Positions 24,541 to 32,978 of a stretch of 34,413 bases of DNA are shown here, piece after piece. The stretch's first letter is position 1; each line of letters starts with the position of its first letter. The notes beneath the pieces were generated by a model, which did no database searches, was not told the DNA's origin, and saw only the letters and a list, made by a program, of their open reading frames with translations. Made by a program: the position numbers and the translations under genes. Source of the stretch: Treponema sp. (lineage in GTDB: Bacteria > Spirochaetota > Spirochaetia > Treponematales > Treponemataceae); contig JAFOCI010000034.1 of the NCBI GenBank assembly GCA_017381365.1, positions 1 to 34,413 on the forward strand. The letters are read 5' to 3'.

Positions 24541-25179
24541 ATGCGTGAAAAATACGAAGAAGAATTAAAAAAACTGAATATTTCAATCATCAACATGGGA
24601 AAAATGATTGAAATTGCCATTGAAAGTTCCATGCTGGCGTTAATGGGGCGCGATATTCAGGCTGCAGAGCAGGTTGCTCATAACGACGAAACCATAAACG
24701 ATATGGAACGGGATATTGAAGCTCAGTGTCTGAAACTTTTGCTCCAGCAGCAGCCAATGGCTACTGATTTGCGGCTTATTACGGCGGCTCTGAAAATGAT
24801 TACTGATATGGAACGAATTGGTGACCATGCAGTAGATGTTGCAGACCTTGTTCTTAATGTTCCTGACTGCAAATATGGTAAAATGAGCGAAATCGTTGAG
24901 CTTTCTTCAGAGATTATAAGAATGCTTCACGATGCGGTTCAGTCCTACATTGAAAAAGATTACAACATGGCAAAAAACGTAATTGCCCACGATGACGTAA
25001 TTGACGGTTTGTATCATACAATCAAAGCTGATCTGGTGCAGAAAATCCGTGAAACAAATGAAGGCGAAACAATTCTGGATTATCTGTTGATTGCAAAATA
25101 CATTGAACGAATCGGAGATCACGCCACAAATATTGCGGAATGGGTGATTTTTGCGCTGACTGGGGAAAGGCTCAGCTGA
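24541..25179 (+). CDS. phoU: Phosphate signalling protein PhoU
   Basis: A 212-residue all-helical protein made of two PhoU repeats, with the metal-site signatures ITDMERIGDHAVDVADLVL (first repeat) and AKYIERIGDHATNIAEWV (second repeat). The ATG at 24541 has GGAG six bases upstream; a TTG start at 24529 is less likely because it lies on the ribosome site. PhoU links the state of PstSCAB to the sensor kinase and shuts down the Pho response when phosphate is high. No PhoR/PhoB genes are in the window. Confidence 0.96.
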   Translation: MREKYEEELKKLNISIINMGKMIEIAIESSMLALMGRDIQAAEQVAHNDETINDMERDIEAQCLKLLLQQQPMATDLRLITAALKMITDMERIGDHAVDVADLVLNVPDCKYGKMSEIVELSSEIIRMLHDAVQSYIEKDYNMAKNVIAHDDVIDGLYHTIKADLVQKIRETNEGETILDYLLIAKYIERIGDHATNIAEWVIFALTGERLS

Positions 25180-25250
25180 TTTTATATGTTGGGTTTGCAA
25201 AGGAACTAAACATTCTCAAAAGTTTATGCTTTCTGCAGCATTCAACTTTA

Positions 25251-25306
25251 CCTGGATTTTACAGAATCTAAACCGAATCTTTTTATTTATATTTGTAAAA
25301 TCCAGG
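25251..25306. repeat. Perfect 13-bp inverted repeat between phoU and ppk
   Basis: CCTGGATTTTACA (25251-25263) and TGTAAAATCCAGG (25294-25306), 30 bases apart with an AT-rich middle. The left arm and the bases just before it carry TTTACC (25247) and TTTACA (25258) at 11-bp spacing, which looks like half a Pho box; no matching -10 is seen at the expected offset. It may be a regulatory site or a long-loop RNA hairpin. The rest of this 282-base spacer shows nothing else. Confidence 0.5.
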
Positions 25307-25461
25307 CATGAATCCTGCAATTATAATTATTTTGCTCTTTTTCATATAACAGTTTGCTCCACAAAATCAACCGAACTGGCAATTGTGTAATAAATATTTC
25401 AGACAGCATTTTAAAAAGAGAGATTTTTCAGGAACTTTTGGTAAAAAACGGGGAATTAAAA

Positions 25462-27528
25462 ATGGGAATAATTGATACTTTGAACAGCTGCTACATGAAC
25501 CGGGAGCTTAGCTGGCTCTCTTTTAATGAACGCTGCCTTGATGAAGCTGGAAATCCTGATGTACCTTTGGCAGAACGTTTGACATTTGCATCTATCTTTC
25601 AGTCAAATCTGGATGATTTTTTTATGGTGCGGGTTGGCACTTTAATGATTCACGAAAATGAAAATGATTTTATTGACAATAAAACAGGAATGAACTGCTC
25701 TCAGCAGGTGGAAAAAATCCTTGAACGCGTAAAAATTCTGGAAGAAAAAAAATCCTTTATTTACGAACAGCTTATGGGCGAACTTGAACCAAAAGGAATA
25801 AGAATCATTAATTTTAATAAATTGTCTGCAATAGAAGCTCATCTTGTTGAAGAATATTTTGACAGTAACATTGCTCCATTCCTTTCGCCAATGATTGTGG
25901 GAAAACAGCAGCCATTTCCGTTCCTTGATAACAAGAAGCTTTATGGTGTTGTTCACCTTTTAAGCAGAATGGGAAAAACAAAAATGGGAATTGTGCCATG
26001 TTCTTCGCCAGTCTTTAGCCGGCTGATTGAAATTCCTGGCCGCAAAGGAACTTTTATGCTTTGCGAAGAATTGATTCTTCATTTTATTTCTAAGCTTTAT
26101 GAAAATTATACTGTAAAAGAAAAATCGATTATCAGAATTACAAGAAATGCGGATCTGGATTCCGTTGATCTTGATGATGAAGAAGATGATTACAGAAATT
26201 ACATGGAACATCTTATTAAAAAACGGCGCAGGCTCAGCGCAGTAAGAATGGAATTAAGCCGTCCCATAAATGACAGTACAAAAAAACAGCTGGCTAAACT
26301 GGTTGGAATAGAAAATGAACACATAATCAATGTGGGAACCCCTTTGGACTTGTCTTTTGTTTTTCTTTTACAGAAGTGGCTTAAAAAAGAAAATCCTGAC
26401 ATTCATCTTTTTTACAAGAGAAGACTTCCAAGAAATCCCCAGTGTTTTGATATGCGCAAAAAACTGATTCCTCAGATTGAAGAAAAAGACAAGCTTGTTG
26501 CGTATCCTTTTCACAGCATGAAGGCTTTTCTGGAAATGCTTCATGAAGCGGCCTATGATAAAAATGTTGTTTCCATAAAAATGACTTTGTACCGAGTAGC
26601 ATACAAAAGCAAAATTATCGAAGCTCTTGTAGAAGCTGCGGAAAACGGCAAAGAAGTTGTTGTTGTTGTAGAACTTCGAGCCCGTTTTGATGAATCCAAC
26701 AATATTGAAATGTCCAGACTGCTGGAAGATGCAGGCTGTCAGATTGTGTATGGGCTTGGCAGCTTTAAAGTTCATTCAAAGCTATGCCTTATTACTAAAA
26801 AAACAAAAAACGGATTTTCCTACATCACTCAGATTGGAACTGGAAACTACAATGAAAAAACTTCTGAGCTTTACACAGACCTTTCGCTGATGACTGCAAA
26901 TCAGAATATTGGTTCTGAAGTTGCAAAAGTTTTTCTGGCTTTAATGAAAGGCGAAACAGTTGCAGAAACTGAACATTTGCTTGTTGCGCCAAATTGTCTT
27001 CAGAATAAGATTCTTAAATTCATTGACGATGAAATTCAGAAAGTTAAAAACGGTGGGTCCGGATATGTGGGCATAAAAATCAATTCGCTTACAGACAAAG
27101 ATATTATCGACAAACTGATAGAAGCTAGTCAGTGGGGAGTAAAAATTCAGCTGATTATCAGAGGCATCTGCTGTCTTATACCAGGAATTGAAGGCTTTAC
27201 GGAAAACATTTCTGTTGTAAGCATTGTTGGTCGTTATCTTGAACATTCCAGAATATACAGATTTGGTCAGGGAAATGATGAAAAGATTTATATTTCCAGC
27301 GCCGACTTTATGACCCGCAATACTATCCGTCGTGTTGAAGTTGCAGTTCCAATTTACGATGAAGAAGCTCGTTCAAAAATCAAACATATTTTTGATACCT
27401 GCATTATTGACGATGCAAAAGGCAGGGAACTGAAATCTTCAGGTAAATATGAATTCAGAAAAATAAATGAAAATCCTGTAAACAGTCAGGAATACTTTTT
27501 TGAAGAGGTTTATAAATGCTTAATGTAG
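25462..27528 (+). CDS. ppk: Polyphosphate kinase PPK1
   Basis: Start chosen at the ATG at 25462 (GGGGAA ribosome site), which places MNRELSWLSFNERCLDEA near residue 12 as in other PPK1 proteins; an in-frame TTG lies 36 codons upstream. 688 residues. Conserved segments: SNLDDFFMVRVG, IKMTLYRVAYKSKIIEALVE, ARFDESNN, the autophosphorylated histidine in SFKVHSKLCLI, GTGNYNEKTSELYTDLSLMT, and ISSADFMTRNTIRRVEV. The position matching E. coli His454 (normally AHIGTG) is glutamine here (TQIGTG). The enzyme makes polyphosphate from ATP at the membrane, storing phosphate taken up by Pst. It overlaps the next gene by 13 bases. Confidence 0.93.
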   Translation: MGIIDTLNSCYMNRELSWLSFNERCLDEAGNPDVPLAERLTFASIFQSNLDDFFMVRVGTLMIHENENDFIDNKTGMNCSQQVEKILERVKILEEKKSFIYEQLMGELEPKGIRIINFNKLSAIEAHLVEEYFDSNIAPFLSPMIVGKQQPFPFLDNKKLYGVVHLLSRMGKTKMGIVPCSSPVFSRLIEIPGRKGTFMLCEELILHFISKLYENYTVKEKSIIRITRNADLDSVDLDDEEDDYRNYMEHLIKKRRRLSAVRMELSRPINDSTKKQLAKLVGIENEHIINVGTPLDLSFVFLLQKWLKKENPDIHLFYKRRLPRNPQCFDMRKKLIPQIEEKDKLVAYPFHSMKAFLEMLHEAAYDKNVVSIKMTLYRVAYKSKIIEALVEAAENGKEVVVVVELRARFDESNNIEMSRLLEDAGCQIVYGLGSFKVHSKLCLITKKTKNGFSYITQIGTGNYNEKTSELYTDLSLMTANQNIGSEVAKVFLALMKGETVAETEHLLVAPNCLQNKILKFIDDEIQKVKNGGSGYVGIKINSLTDKDIIDKLIEASQWGVKIQLIIRGICCLIPGIEGFTENISVVSIVGRYLEHSRIYRFGQGNDEKIYISSADFMTRNTIRRVEVAVPIYDEEARSKIKHIFDTCIIDDAKGRELKSSGKYEFRKINENPVNSQEYFFEEVYKCLM

Positions 27529-28592
27529 GAATTTTAACAAGCGGCGGAGACTGCCAGGCTTTGAACGCTGCAATGAGAGGTGTTGTGCTTTCTCTTTTTG
27601 AAAAAACACAGAATATAAAGATTTTTGGTTTTGAAGACGGATTCAAAGGTCTTATATACAAAAAATATCGTCAACTTTTTCAGGAAGATTTTGAAACAAT
27701 TCTTGATGAAGGCGGAACTATTTTAGGTTCTTCACGGGAGCCTTTTAAGCATATTACAGAGATTACTTCCGAAGGCATAGATAAAGTTCAGTCTATGATT
27801 GAAACTTACAAGGATTTAAAACTGGACTGTCTTGTAATCCTGGGAGGAAACGGAACTCATAAAACTGCTAATCTTCTTTCAGAAAAGGGCCTGAATGTTG
27901 TAACTCTCCCAAAAACAATCGATAACGATATTTATGGAACAGATATGTCTTTTGGTTTTCAGACAGCAGTTGGAATCGCTACCAAAATCATCCGATACAT
28001 TCAGTCTACTGCAAAAAGTCATTCGCGCATCTTTATTGTTGAAGTTATGGGACACAAAACAGGGTGGCTTACACTGCACGCAGGTATTGCCAGCGGCGCA
28101 GATGTAATTCTTTTGCCTGAAATTCCGTATAACATTGAAAAAATAACGGAAAGATTAAAGTCTAACGAGGCAAATGGAAAGAAATACGCAATCATTGCAG
28201 TTGCTGAAGGAGCTTATTCTTCAGAACTTGCAGAACTTTCTAAAAAAGAACGGAAACTTAAACTTTCACAAACAGGATTTCCTTCTGCTGCATACAGAGT
28301 TGCTTCTGAGCTGCAGGCAGCAATGCCAGAAAAAGAAATAAGAGTCCAGATAATTGGACATTGTCAGCGTGGTGGCGAACCTTGCGCCTACGATAAAGTT
28401 CTTGCAAGCCGGGTAGGTACTGCAGCTGCCTGTTACATCCTTGAAAAAAAATTTGGTGTAATGGCAGGCATTACCAACGGCAAAATCGTACCAGTTCCAT
28501 TAAATGAAGTTGCAGGAAAGCTTAAAAAAATATCTTCTGATGATCAGCTGGTGCAGCAGGCAAAGACTCTTGGAATTTGTCTTGGAATTTAG
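27516..28592 (+). CDS. 6-phosphofructokinase (PfkA superfamily; ATP or pyrophosphate donor unclear)
   Basis: A 358-residue protein. Motifs: GILTSGGDCQALNAAMRG, LGGNGTHKTA, LPKTIDNDIYGTDMSFGF, IFIVEVMGHKTGWLT, and IGHCQRGGEP. Compared with E. coli PfkA, Asp103 is Asn, Gly104 is kept (ATP type) and Gly124 is Lys (typical of pyrophosphate enzymes), so the phosphoryl donor cannot be assigned. It phosphorylates fructose 6-phosphate in glycolysis. The ATG lies within the last codons of ppk (13-base overlap), with GAAGAGG upstream, so the two are coupled. Confidence 0.9.
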   Translation: MLNVGILTSGGDCQALNAAMRGVVLSLFEKTQNIKIFGFEDGFKGLIYKKYRQLFQEDFETILDEGGTILGSSREPFKHITEITSEGIDKVQSMIETYKDLKLDCLVILGGNGTHKTANLLSEKGLNVVTLPKTIDNDIYGTDMSFGFQTAVGIATKIIRYIQSTAKSHSRIFIVEVMGHKTGWLTLHAGIASGADVILLPEIPYNIEKITERLKSNEANGKKYAIIAVAEGAYSSELAELSKKERKLKLSQTGFPSAAYRVASELQAAMPEKEIRVQIIGHCQRGGEPCAYDKVLASRVGTAAACYILEKKFGVMAGITNGKIVPVPLNEVAGKLKKISSDDQLVQQAKTLGICLGI

Positions 28593-28685
28593 AACTGTAA
28601 GGAATATAAATATTGCTGTTGCAACGCAGATTTTCCGTCAGAAATATAAAGTTTTGCAAATTGAGTGATATTTTGGGATTTACAA

Positions 28686-29810
28686 ATGATTTCAAAATCA
28701 AAAAAGAATGTGGTTTTCATTTTAATTTTCTTTGCGATTATTGCCGCCCTACTCGCTCTTCCTACCGGTTTTGAAGACGCCCAGCAGTTCAAGGACGCAG
28801 AAAAATGTAAGGTGCTGGTTGAAGCGGTGGACAATTCCAGTCTGATAAACACAGGGCTTATCCGAACCGGCCAGCAGGTTTGCACAGTGCGTTTTTTAAG
28901 CGGCAAATTCAAAATGCAGACTGCAGAAGGCTGGAACATGCTTGGCGGTTCCCTTTCCCAGGATAAGCTTTTTCGCCCCGGAGACAAAGCACAGGCAGTT
29001 GTTCATCATTATGACGGTGAAATAATTTCCGTAAATCTGATTGATTATTACCGGCTGGACGGCGAACTGCTTTTAGCGCTGGCTTTTGCGGTTTTTCTTG
29101 TGGTTTTTGCCCGTGGCGTGGGATTACGCTCAGTTTTTTCGTTTGCAATTACGATTCTGGTTCTGTGGAAAATTCTTGTTCCCCTTTTTCTTAAAGGCCA
29201 CAATCCAATTTTTGTGGGACTTGCCGCAGTTGCAATTATGACTTTTGTTATTCTGGCGCTGGTTTACGGTTTTGACAAAAAACTACTGTCTTCTTTTTGC
29301 GGCGCCATGTCTGGAATTGTTTTTGCCATGGTGCTTTCTATAATTTGTACCAGCTCATTCCATATTCACGGTGCAGTCATGGCCAATTCAGAAGCCCTTT
29401 TGTATTCAGGATTTCAGGATTTAAATTTAACACAAATTTTTATGGCTTCTGTTTGTGTTGGCGCCAGTGGCTCTGTAATGGATTTAAGCGTGGACATTAC
29501 TTCGGCAGTTTCTGAAGTTGTGCGGAACTGTCCCGGTATTTCCAGAAAAGAAGCCATAAAATCAGGGCTTACAGTTGCCCGTGCCGCCATGGGCACAATG
29601 ACAACAACTTTACTTCTTGCATATTCTGGCACTTGCATTGCAACACTTATGACTTTTATGGCACAGGGAACTCCAGTTTACAACATTCTGAACAACAACA
29701 TCGTAGCAGCAGAAATTATCAACACAATCGCAGGTAGTTTTGGACTTGCCATGACTGCGCCTTTAACAGCGGTAATTGCAGGAACTGTGCTTGCAAAATC
29801 TCAGAATTAA
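28686..29810 (+). CDS. YibE/F family multipass membrane protein
   Basis: A 374-residue protein from the ATG at 28686 (GGGA seven bases upstream); an in-frame GTG lies seven codons earlier. One N-terminal helix (VVFILIFFAIIAALLAL), then an extracytoplasmic region to about residue 115, then about seven helices. YibE/F signatures: GVGLRSVFSFAITILVLWK, VCVGASGSVMDLSVDITSAV and ARAAMGTMTTTLLLAYSGT. The family's function is not established; some members are linked to transport in clostridia. It follows phosphofructokinase by 93 bases with no clear terminator, so co-transcription with ppk-pfk is possible. Confidence 0.82.
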   Translation: MISKSKKNVVFILIFFAIIAALLALPTGFEDAQQFKDAEKCKVLVEAVDNSSLINTGLIRTGQQVCTVRFLSGKFKMQTAEGWNMLGGSLSQDKLFRPGDKAQAVVHHYDGEIISVNLIDYYRLDGELLLALAFAVFLVVFARGVGLRSVFSFAITILVLWKILVPLFLKGHNPIFVGLAAVAIMTFVILALVYGFDKKLLSSFCGAMSGIVFAMVLSIICTSSFHIHGAVMANSEALLYSGFQDLNLTQIFMASVCVGASGSVMDLSVDITSAVSEVVRNCPGISRKEAIKSGLTVARAAMGTMTTTLLLAYSGTCIATLMTFMAQGTPVYNILNNNIVAAEIINTIAGSFGLAMTAPLTAVIAGTVLAKSQN

Positions 29811-30009
29811 GTCAGCAGACAGTTTCCAATTGTTTTGGATTTCCATTTGTACGGTGGCCTCTGAAACGAAGTGTCCCCTAACCTGCCTTATTTGCGCTTG
29901 CTTTAAGTTTAGCGGCTGCGTTAACGCTGGACAATCATTAAAAAAAACATCGTAATTTTTGCAAACCAAAACACCAGTAGCAACCGAAGGTTTCAACGAG
30001 TGCCACTAT

Positions 30010-30063
30010 TTTACAAATCCTTAACAACTTCTTTAAATAAACTTAATTGACTGACAATAAATT
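30010..30063 (+). promoter_or_regulatory. Pho box and -10 element of the outer-membrane barrel gene
   Basis: TTTACA (30010), TTAACA (30021), TTTAAA (30032) and TTAATT (30043) on one 11-bp register, then TAAATT (30058-30063) at the same 15-base offset from the last hexamer as the -10 of pstS and pstC. Confidence 0.65.
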
Positions 30064-30065
30064 GA

Positions 30066-30110
30066 CCTTGCCGCAAGAAAAATAAAAAAAATTAAATGCA
30101 GGCGGCAAGG
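30066..30110 (+). promoter_or_regulatory. 5' UTR hairpin that would hide the ribosome site of the barrel gene
   Basis: CCTTGCCGC (30066-30074) pairs perfectly with GCGGCAAGG (30102-30110) across a 27-base A-rich loop. AAGG of the right arm is the Shine-Dalgarno of the gene starting at 30118. The left arm can also fold on its own (CTTG-ccg-CAAG), so two structures compete. Confidence 0.5.
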
Positions 30111-30117
30111 ATAAAAA

Positions 30118-31248
30118 ATGAAAAAAATTGTTTCAGTTATGTTAGCTGGAGTGTTGTTAAGCGGAGCATTAAACGCTCAGTCAATCAAAGTTACAAACAC
30201 TTTTGGCGGAGATTCAGACAACATTAGTGGTTCTGATTTATTTGTTTTTGAAAATCAAAAAGATGAAGAAGGTTCTTACGAAAACGAATTTGGCAACAAA
30301 ACTCGTGTAAGCGACAGACTTCAGCTTGATGCAAGTGTCAGCAAATTTGACAGCCGTATTCGTATAGAATTTGGAGCTACAAAATTGAACGGAAAAGACA
30401 GCACTGTTCGTTTTCGCGGTTACGGACGTTTTAAGCCGGTAGATCAGTTTCAGCTTATTGCTGGAAACGACTTTTTTACAAAAGTTCCAGTAGATGCAGG
30501 TTATCTGGTAGCCAGCGATGACTATCCAAAATATGCACGCATTTTGCAGAACGGTTTTGGTACAATCAGCGGATGGACATTCGGAGAAGAGAAAAATATT
30601 AATCTTACAATTGCCAGCGGATTAAAAGGCGCAGATGATACTTTCCTTGATATAGATTTGCTAGGTTTTGATGCAGGTTTAAATTTTGGAATTAAGAATG
30701 TATTTTCAGCAGGAGCTTCTTTCCAGAATATGACAGGCGACAATTTTTCTGTCGCAGCATTTGCAGGTCTTAACTCGGTAGAAAATCTGATTTTGAATGC
30801 CGGTTACATTTACAACGCTACAGACACAGACTTTATCACAAAACCTGCAAAAAATGCTTTAAGTGTAACCGTTGGATATAACTTCAAAAAAATCGGACTT
30901 TTCGCTAGTGCCGATGTAATTTCCGCTTTAGGAAATGAATACATTGAAGACGGAGAAACAAAAGATTACAAAGATGGCAATGATGATTTAATTCCATTCC
31001 TTTCTAAAATGAACTTATCATATAAAATCTCTGACTCTGTAACTGTTGGTACAAAAGCTAAAATTGCCGCTATGCTTGGCGAAAGAGATTCTACTCAGAC
31101 AGAAATCTATCCAAACGTGACTTATACTTTGCCAAAAAAACTAGGCTCCATTACATCTGGTGTGCGACTTAGCTTTGATGCGGACAAACTTGCTAAGTTT
31201 GCAATTCCTCTCAGCTGGAAATGCACATTCATTGATTTGAAAAAATAG
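30118..31248 (+). CDS. Outer-membrane beta-barrel protein, candidate phosphate-starvation porin
   Basis: A 376-residue protein with a signal peptide (MKKIVSVMLAGVLLSGALNA, then QS). The mature chain alternates polar and non-polar residues in strand-sized pieces (SRIRIEFGATKLNGKD, VRFRGYGRFKPVDQFQLIAG, LILNAGYIYNATDTDF, ALSVTVGYNFKKIGLFASAD), as in a 14-18-strand barrel. No specific family is recognised and the C-terminus (FIDLKK) lacks the usual terminal aromatic residue. A Pho promoter upstream and phoA downstream suggest it lets phosphate or phosphate esters cross the outer membrane, by analogy with PhoE/OprP; this is inference. Confidence 0.7.
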   Translation: MKKIVSVMLAGVLLSGALNAQSIKVTNTFGGDSDNISGSDLFVFENQKDEEGSYENEFGNKTRVSDRLQLDASVSKFDSRIRIEFGATKLNGKDSTVRFRGYGRFKPVDQFQLIAGNDFFTKVPVDAGYLVASDDYPKYARILQNGFGTISGWTFGEEKNINLTIASGLKGADDTFLDIDLLGFDAGLNFGIKNVFSAGASFQNMTGDNFSVAAFAGLNSVENLILNAGYIYNATDTDFITKPAKNALSVTVGYNFKKIGLFASADVISALGNEYIEDGETKDYKDGNDDLIPFLSKMNLSYKISDSVTVGTKAKIAAMLGERDSTQTEIYPNVTYTLPKKLGSITSGVRLSFDADKLAKFAIPLSWKCTFIDLKK

Positions 31249-31262
31249 GACATAACTATTCC

Positions 31263-31296
31263 CGTTACTCAGGGCGTCTGCTGGCCCTGAGTAGCG
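31263..31296 (+). other. Strong hairpin between the barrel gene and phoA
   Basis: TACTCAGGGC (31266-31275) and GCCCTGAGTA (31284-31293) pair perfectly around an 8-base loop, and outer bases extend the stem to about 13 pairs. It is not followed by a U tract, so it is more likely an RNA processing or stability element, or a partial-termination site, than a full terminator. phoA has no visible promoter of its own after it. Confidence 0.5.
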
Positions 31297-31340
31297 CTAA
31301 CTCAGAACGCTATAAAAATCTTTTTCAGGAGAAATTCAAT

Positions 31341-32867
31341 ATGAAAAAAACAAAACTTACAGGCGCAGTTCTATCTGCACTTATTGGTCTTTCTGCAACT
31401 GCAAGTCTTAATGCAGAAACAAAAATCACAGCCCCTGCAACAGGAAAAGGAACTCCAAAATATGTATTCGTATTTATTGGAGACGGCATGAGCTACCCGC
31501 AGATTCAGAGTGCCGCATATTATACAGGAAAAGATGCCGCCGGAATCGTAGATGTAGTAAAAAAATCTGAAAACCCTTCTGACTCCCCAGAAATGAAAGC
31601 CCTCAGCTTTTACCAGTTCCCGGTTGCAGGATCTGCAAGCACTTACGACGCCACAAGCTTCGCCCCAGATTCCGCTTCCACAGCAACATCAATTTTTACA
31701 GGCTACAAGACACATTCTTCGTCAATCAATGTAGACATCACAAAAAAAATTAAATACCGCACAATTGCAGAACAGCTCCGCGACCAGAAAAAATACAAAA
31801 TCGGTGTAATTTCAACTGTAAACCTGAATCACGCAACACCAGCTGCCACTTACGCACATCAGGCCAGCCGCAAATCAAATTACCCAATCGGACAGGAACT
31901 TGTTTCTTCAAACTTTGAATATTTTGCCGGTGGTGCACTTATGGATCCACAGGACAAAAACAAAGATAAAACATCTATCTATGATTTGGCAAAAAACGCA
32001 GGCTACAAAGTTTGCTTTGATCAGAAATCAGCAGCTGCACTTAAAAACGGCGACAAAGCCCTTGTAATAGCAGAAACTCTTGCTGACTCAGATTCCATGA
32101 GCTACGACAACGACAGAAAAGAAGGCGAATGGGCTTTACGGGATTATGTTCGCAAAGGAATCGAAGTTCTTGATAACAAAACAGGCTTTTTCATGATGGT
32201 AGAAGGCGGAAAAGTTGACTGGGCTTGCCATGCAAACGATGCCCGCTCTTCAATTGCCGACACACTTGCCTTAAGCGAAGCAGTAGAAGAAGCTATTTCC
32301 TTCTATAATAAGCATCCAAAAGAAACACTTATTCTTGTAACAGCTGACCACGAAACAGGCGGTCTTACAATCGGTTATGCAGGAACAGATTACAATCTTT
32401 TCTTCCGCACATTGGACAGCCAGAAAATCTCTTATGCAAAGTTTGATTCAGACTATGTTTCTGCTTACAAAAAGAACGGCACAAGCTTTGAAGCCGTTAT
32501 GAAAGATGTAGAAAAACTTTTTGGCCTTAAGATGCCAGGTGCGGACGGCAGCAACAAAAACGGTGGTCTGGTTCTTACAGATTACGAACTTAGCCGCATT
32601 AAGACAGCTTACGAAAAGACAATCAAAAACGACAATAATCGCAGTCAGATGGAATACGACATTTACGGAACTTACGAACCTCTTACAATCACAATCACAC
32701 ATATCCTTAACGCTAAGTCAGGCTTGGGCTGGACATCAAACAGCCATACAGGTCTTCCAGTTCCAGTATTCGCTCTTGGTGCCGGACAGGAAGAATTCAA
32801 AGGCTTTTACGATAACACAGAAATCTACAAAAAACTTGCAGAACTTACAAAAGTTGTAAAAGACTAA
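31341..32867 (+). CDS. phoA: Alkaline phosphatase (PhoA family)
   Basis: A 508-residue periplasmic enzyme with a signal peptide (about residues 1-25, SLNA then ET). The metal-binding aspartate is in VFIGDGMSYPQ (Asp48); the nucleophile is Ser111 in APDSASTATSIFTGYKT; EGGKVDWACHANDA and VTADHETGGLTIG supply further metal ligands, and SNSHTGLPVPVFALG the last histidine. It frees phosphate from organic esters. AGGAGA lies eight bases before the ATG. It probably belongs to the Pho-controlled transcript of the barrel gene. An IS110 element is inserted 13 bases after its stop, so its original terminator has been separated from it. Confidence 0.95.
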   Translation: MKKTKLTGAVLSALIGLSATASLNAETKITAPATGKGTPKYVFVFIGDGMSYPQIQSAAYYTGKDAAGIVDVVKKSENPSDSPEMKALSFYQFPVAGSASTYDATSFAPDSASTATSIFTGYKTHSSSINVDITKKIKYRTIAEQLRDQKKYKIGVISTVNLNHATPAATYAHQASRKSNYPIGQELVSSNFEYFAGGALMDPQDKNKDKTSIYDLAKNAGYKVCFDQKSAAALKNGDKALVIAETLADSDSMSYDNDRKEGEWALRDYVRKGIEVLDNKTGFFMMVEGGKVDWACHANDARSSIADTLALSEAVEEAISFYNKHPKETLILVTADHETGGLTIGYAGTDYNLFFRTLDSQKISYAKFDSDYVSAYKKNGTSFEAVMKDVEKLFGLKMPGADGSNKNGGLVLTDYELSRIKTAYEKTIKNDNNRSQMEYDIYGTYEPLTITITHILNAKSGLGWTSNSHTGLPVPVFALGAGQEEFKGFYDNTEIYKKLAELTKVVKD

Positions 32868-32978
32868 AAAAGACAATATGTAGTGCCATCCAGTTTGTAA
32901 AAACGTGGATTTAGCGTCAAAATGTTAATGATAAAAATAACAGTATGGGCATTACCTCATACAAAGTGGAGGCACTAC

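Larger units (their letters stand above)
29811..30117 (+). other. 307-base intergenic region before the outer-membrane barrel gene
   Basis: The first 190 bases hold no gene I can support; a minus-strand frame there reads as junk. No U-tract terminator for the YibE/F gene was found. The last 110 bases carry the Pho promoter (30010-30063) and the ribosome-site hairpin (30066-30110), listed separately. Confidence 0.5.

Noticed and set aside
26368..26775. A 135-codon minus-strand frame inside ppk.
   Set aside because: Antisense shadow of a well-conserved ppk segment.
28589..28987. A 132-codon minus-strand frame opposite the start of the YibE/F gene.
   Set aside because: Shadow of the YibE/F coding strand; no start signals or family resemblance.
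29763..29996. A 77-codon minus-strand frame overlapping the end of the YibE/F gene.
   Set aside because: No recognisable motif, no ribosome site, and it lies opposite a real gene end and a promoter region.
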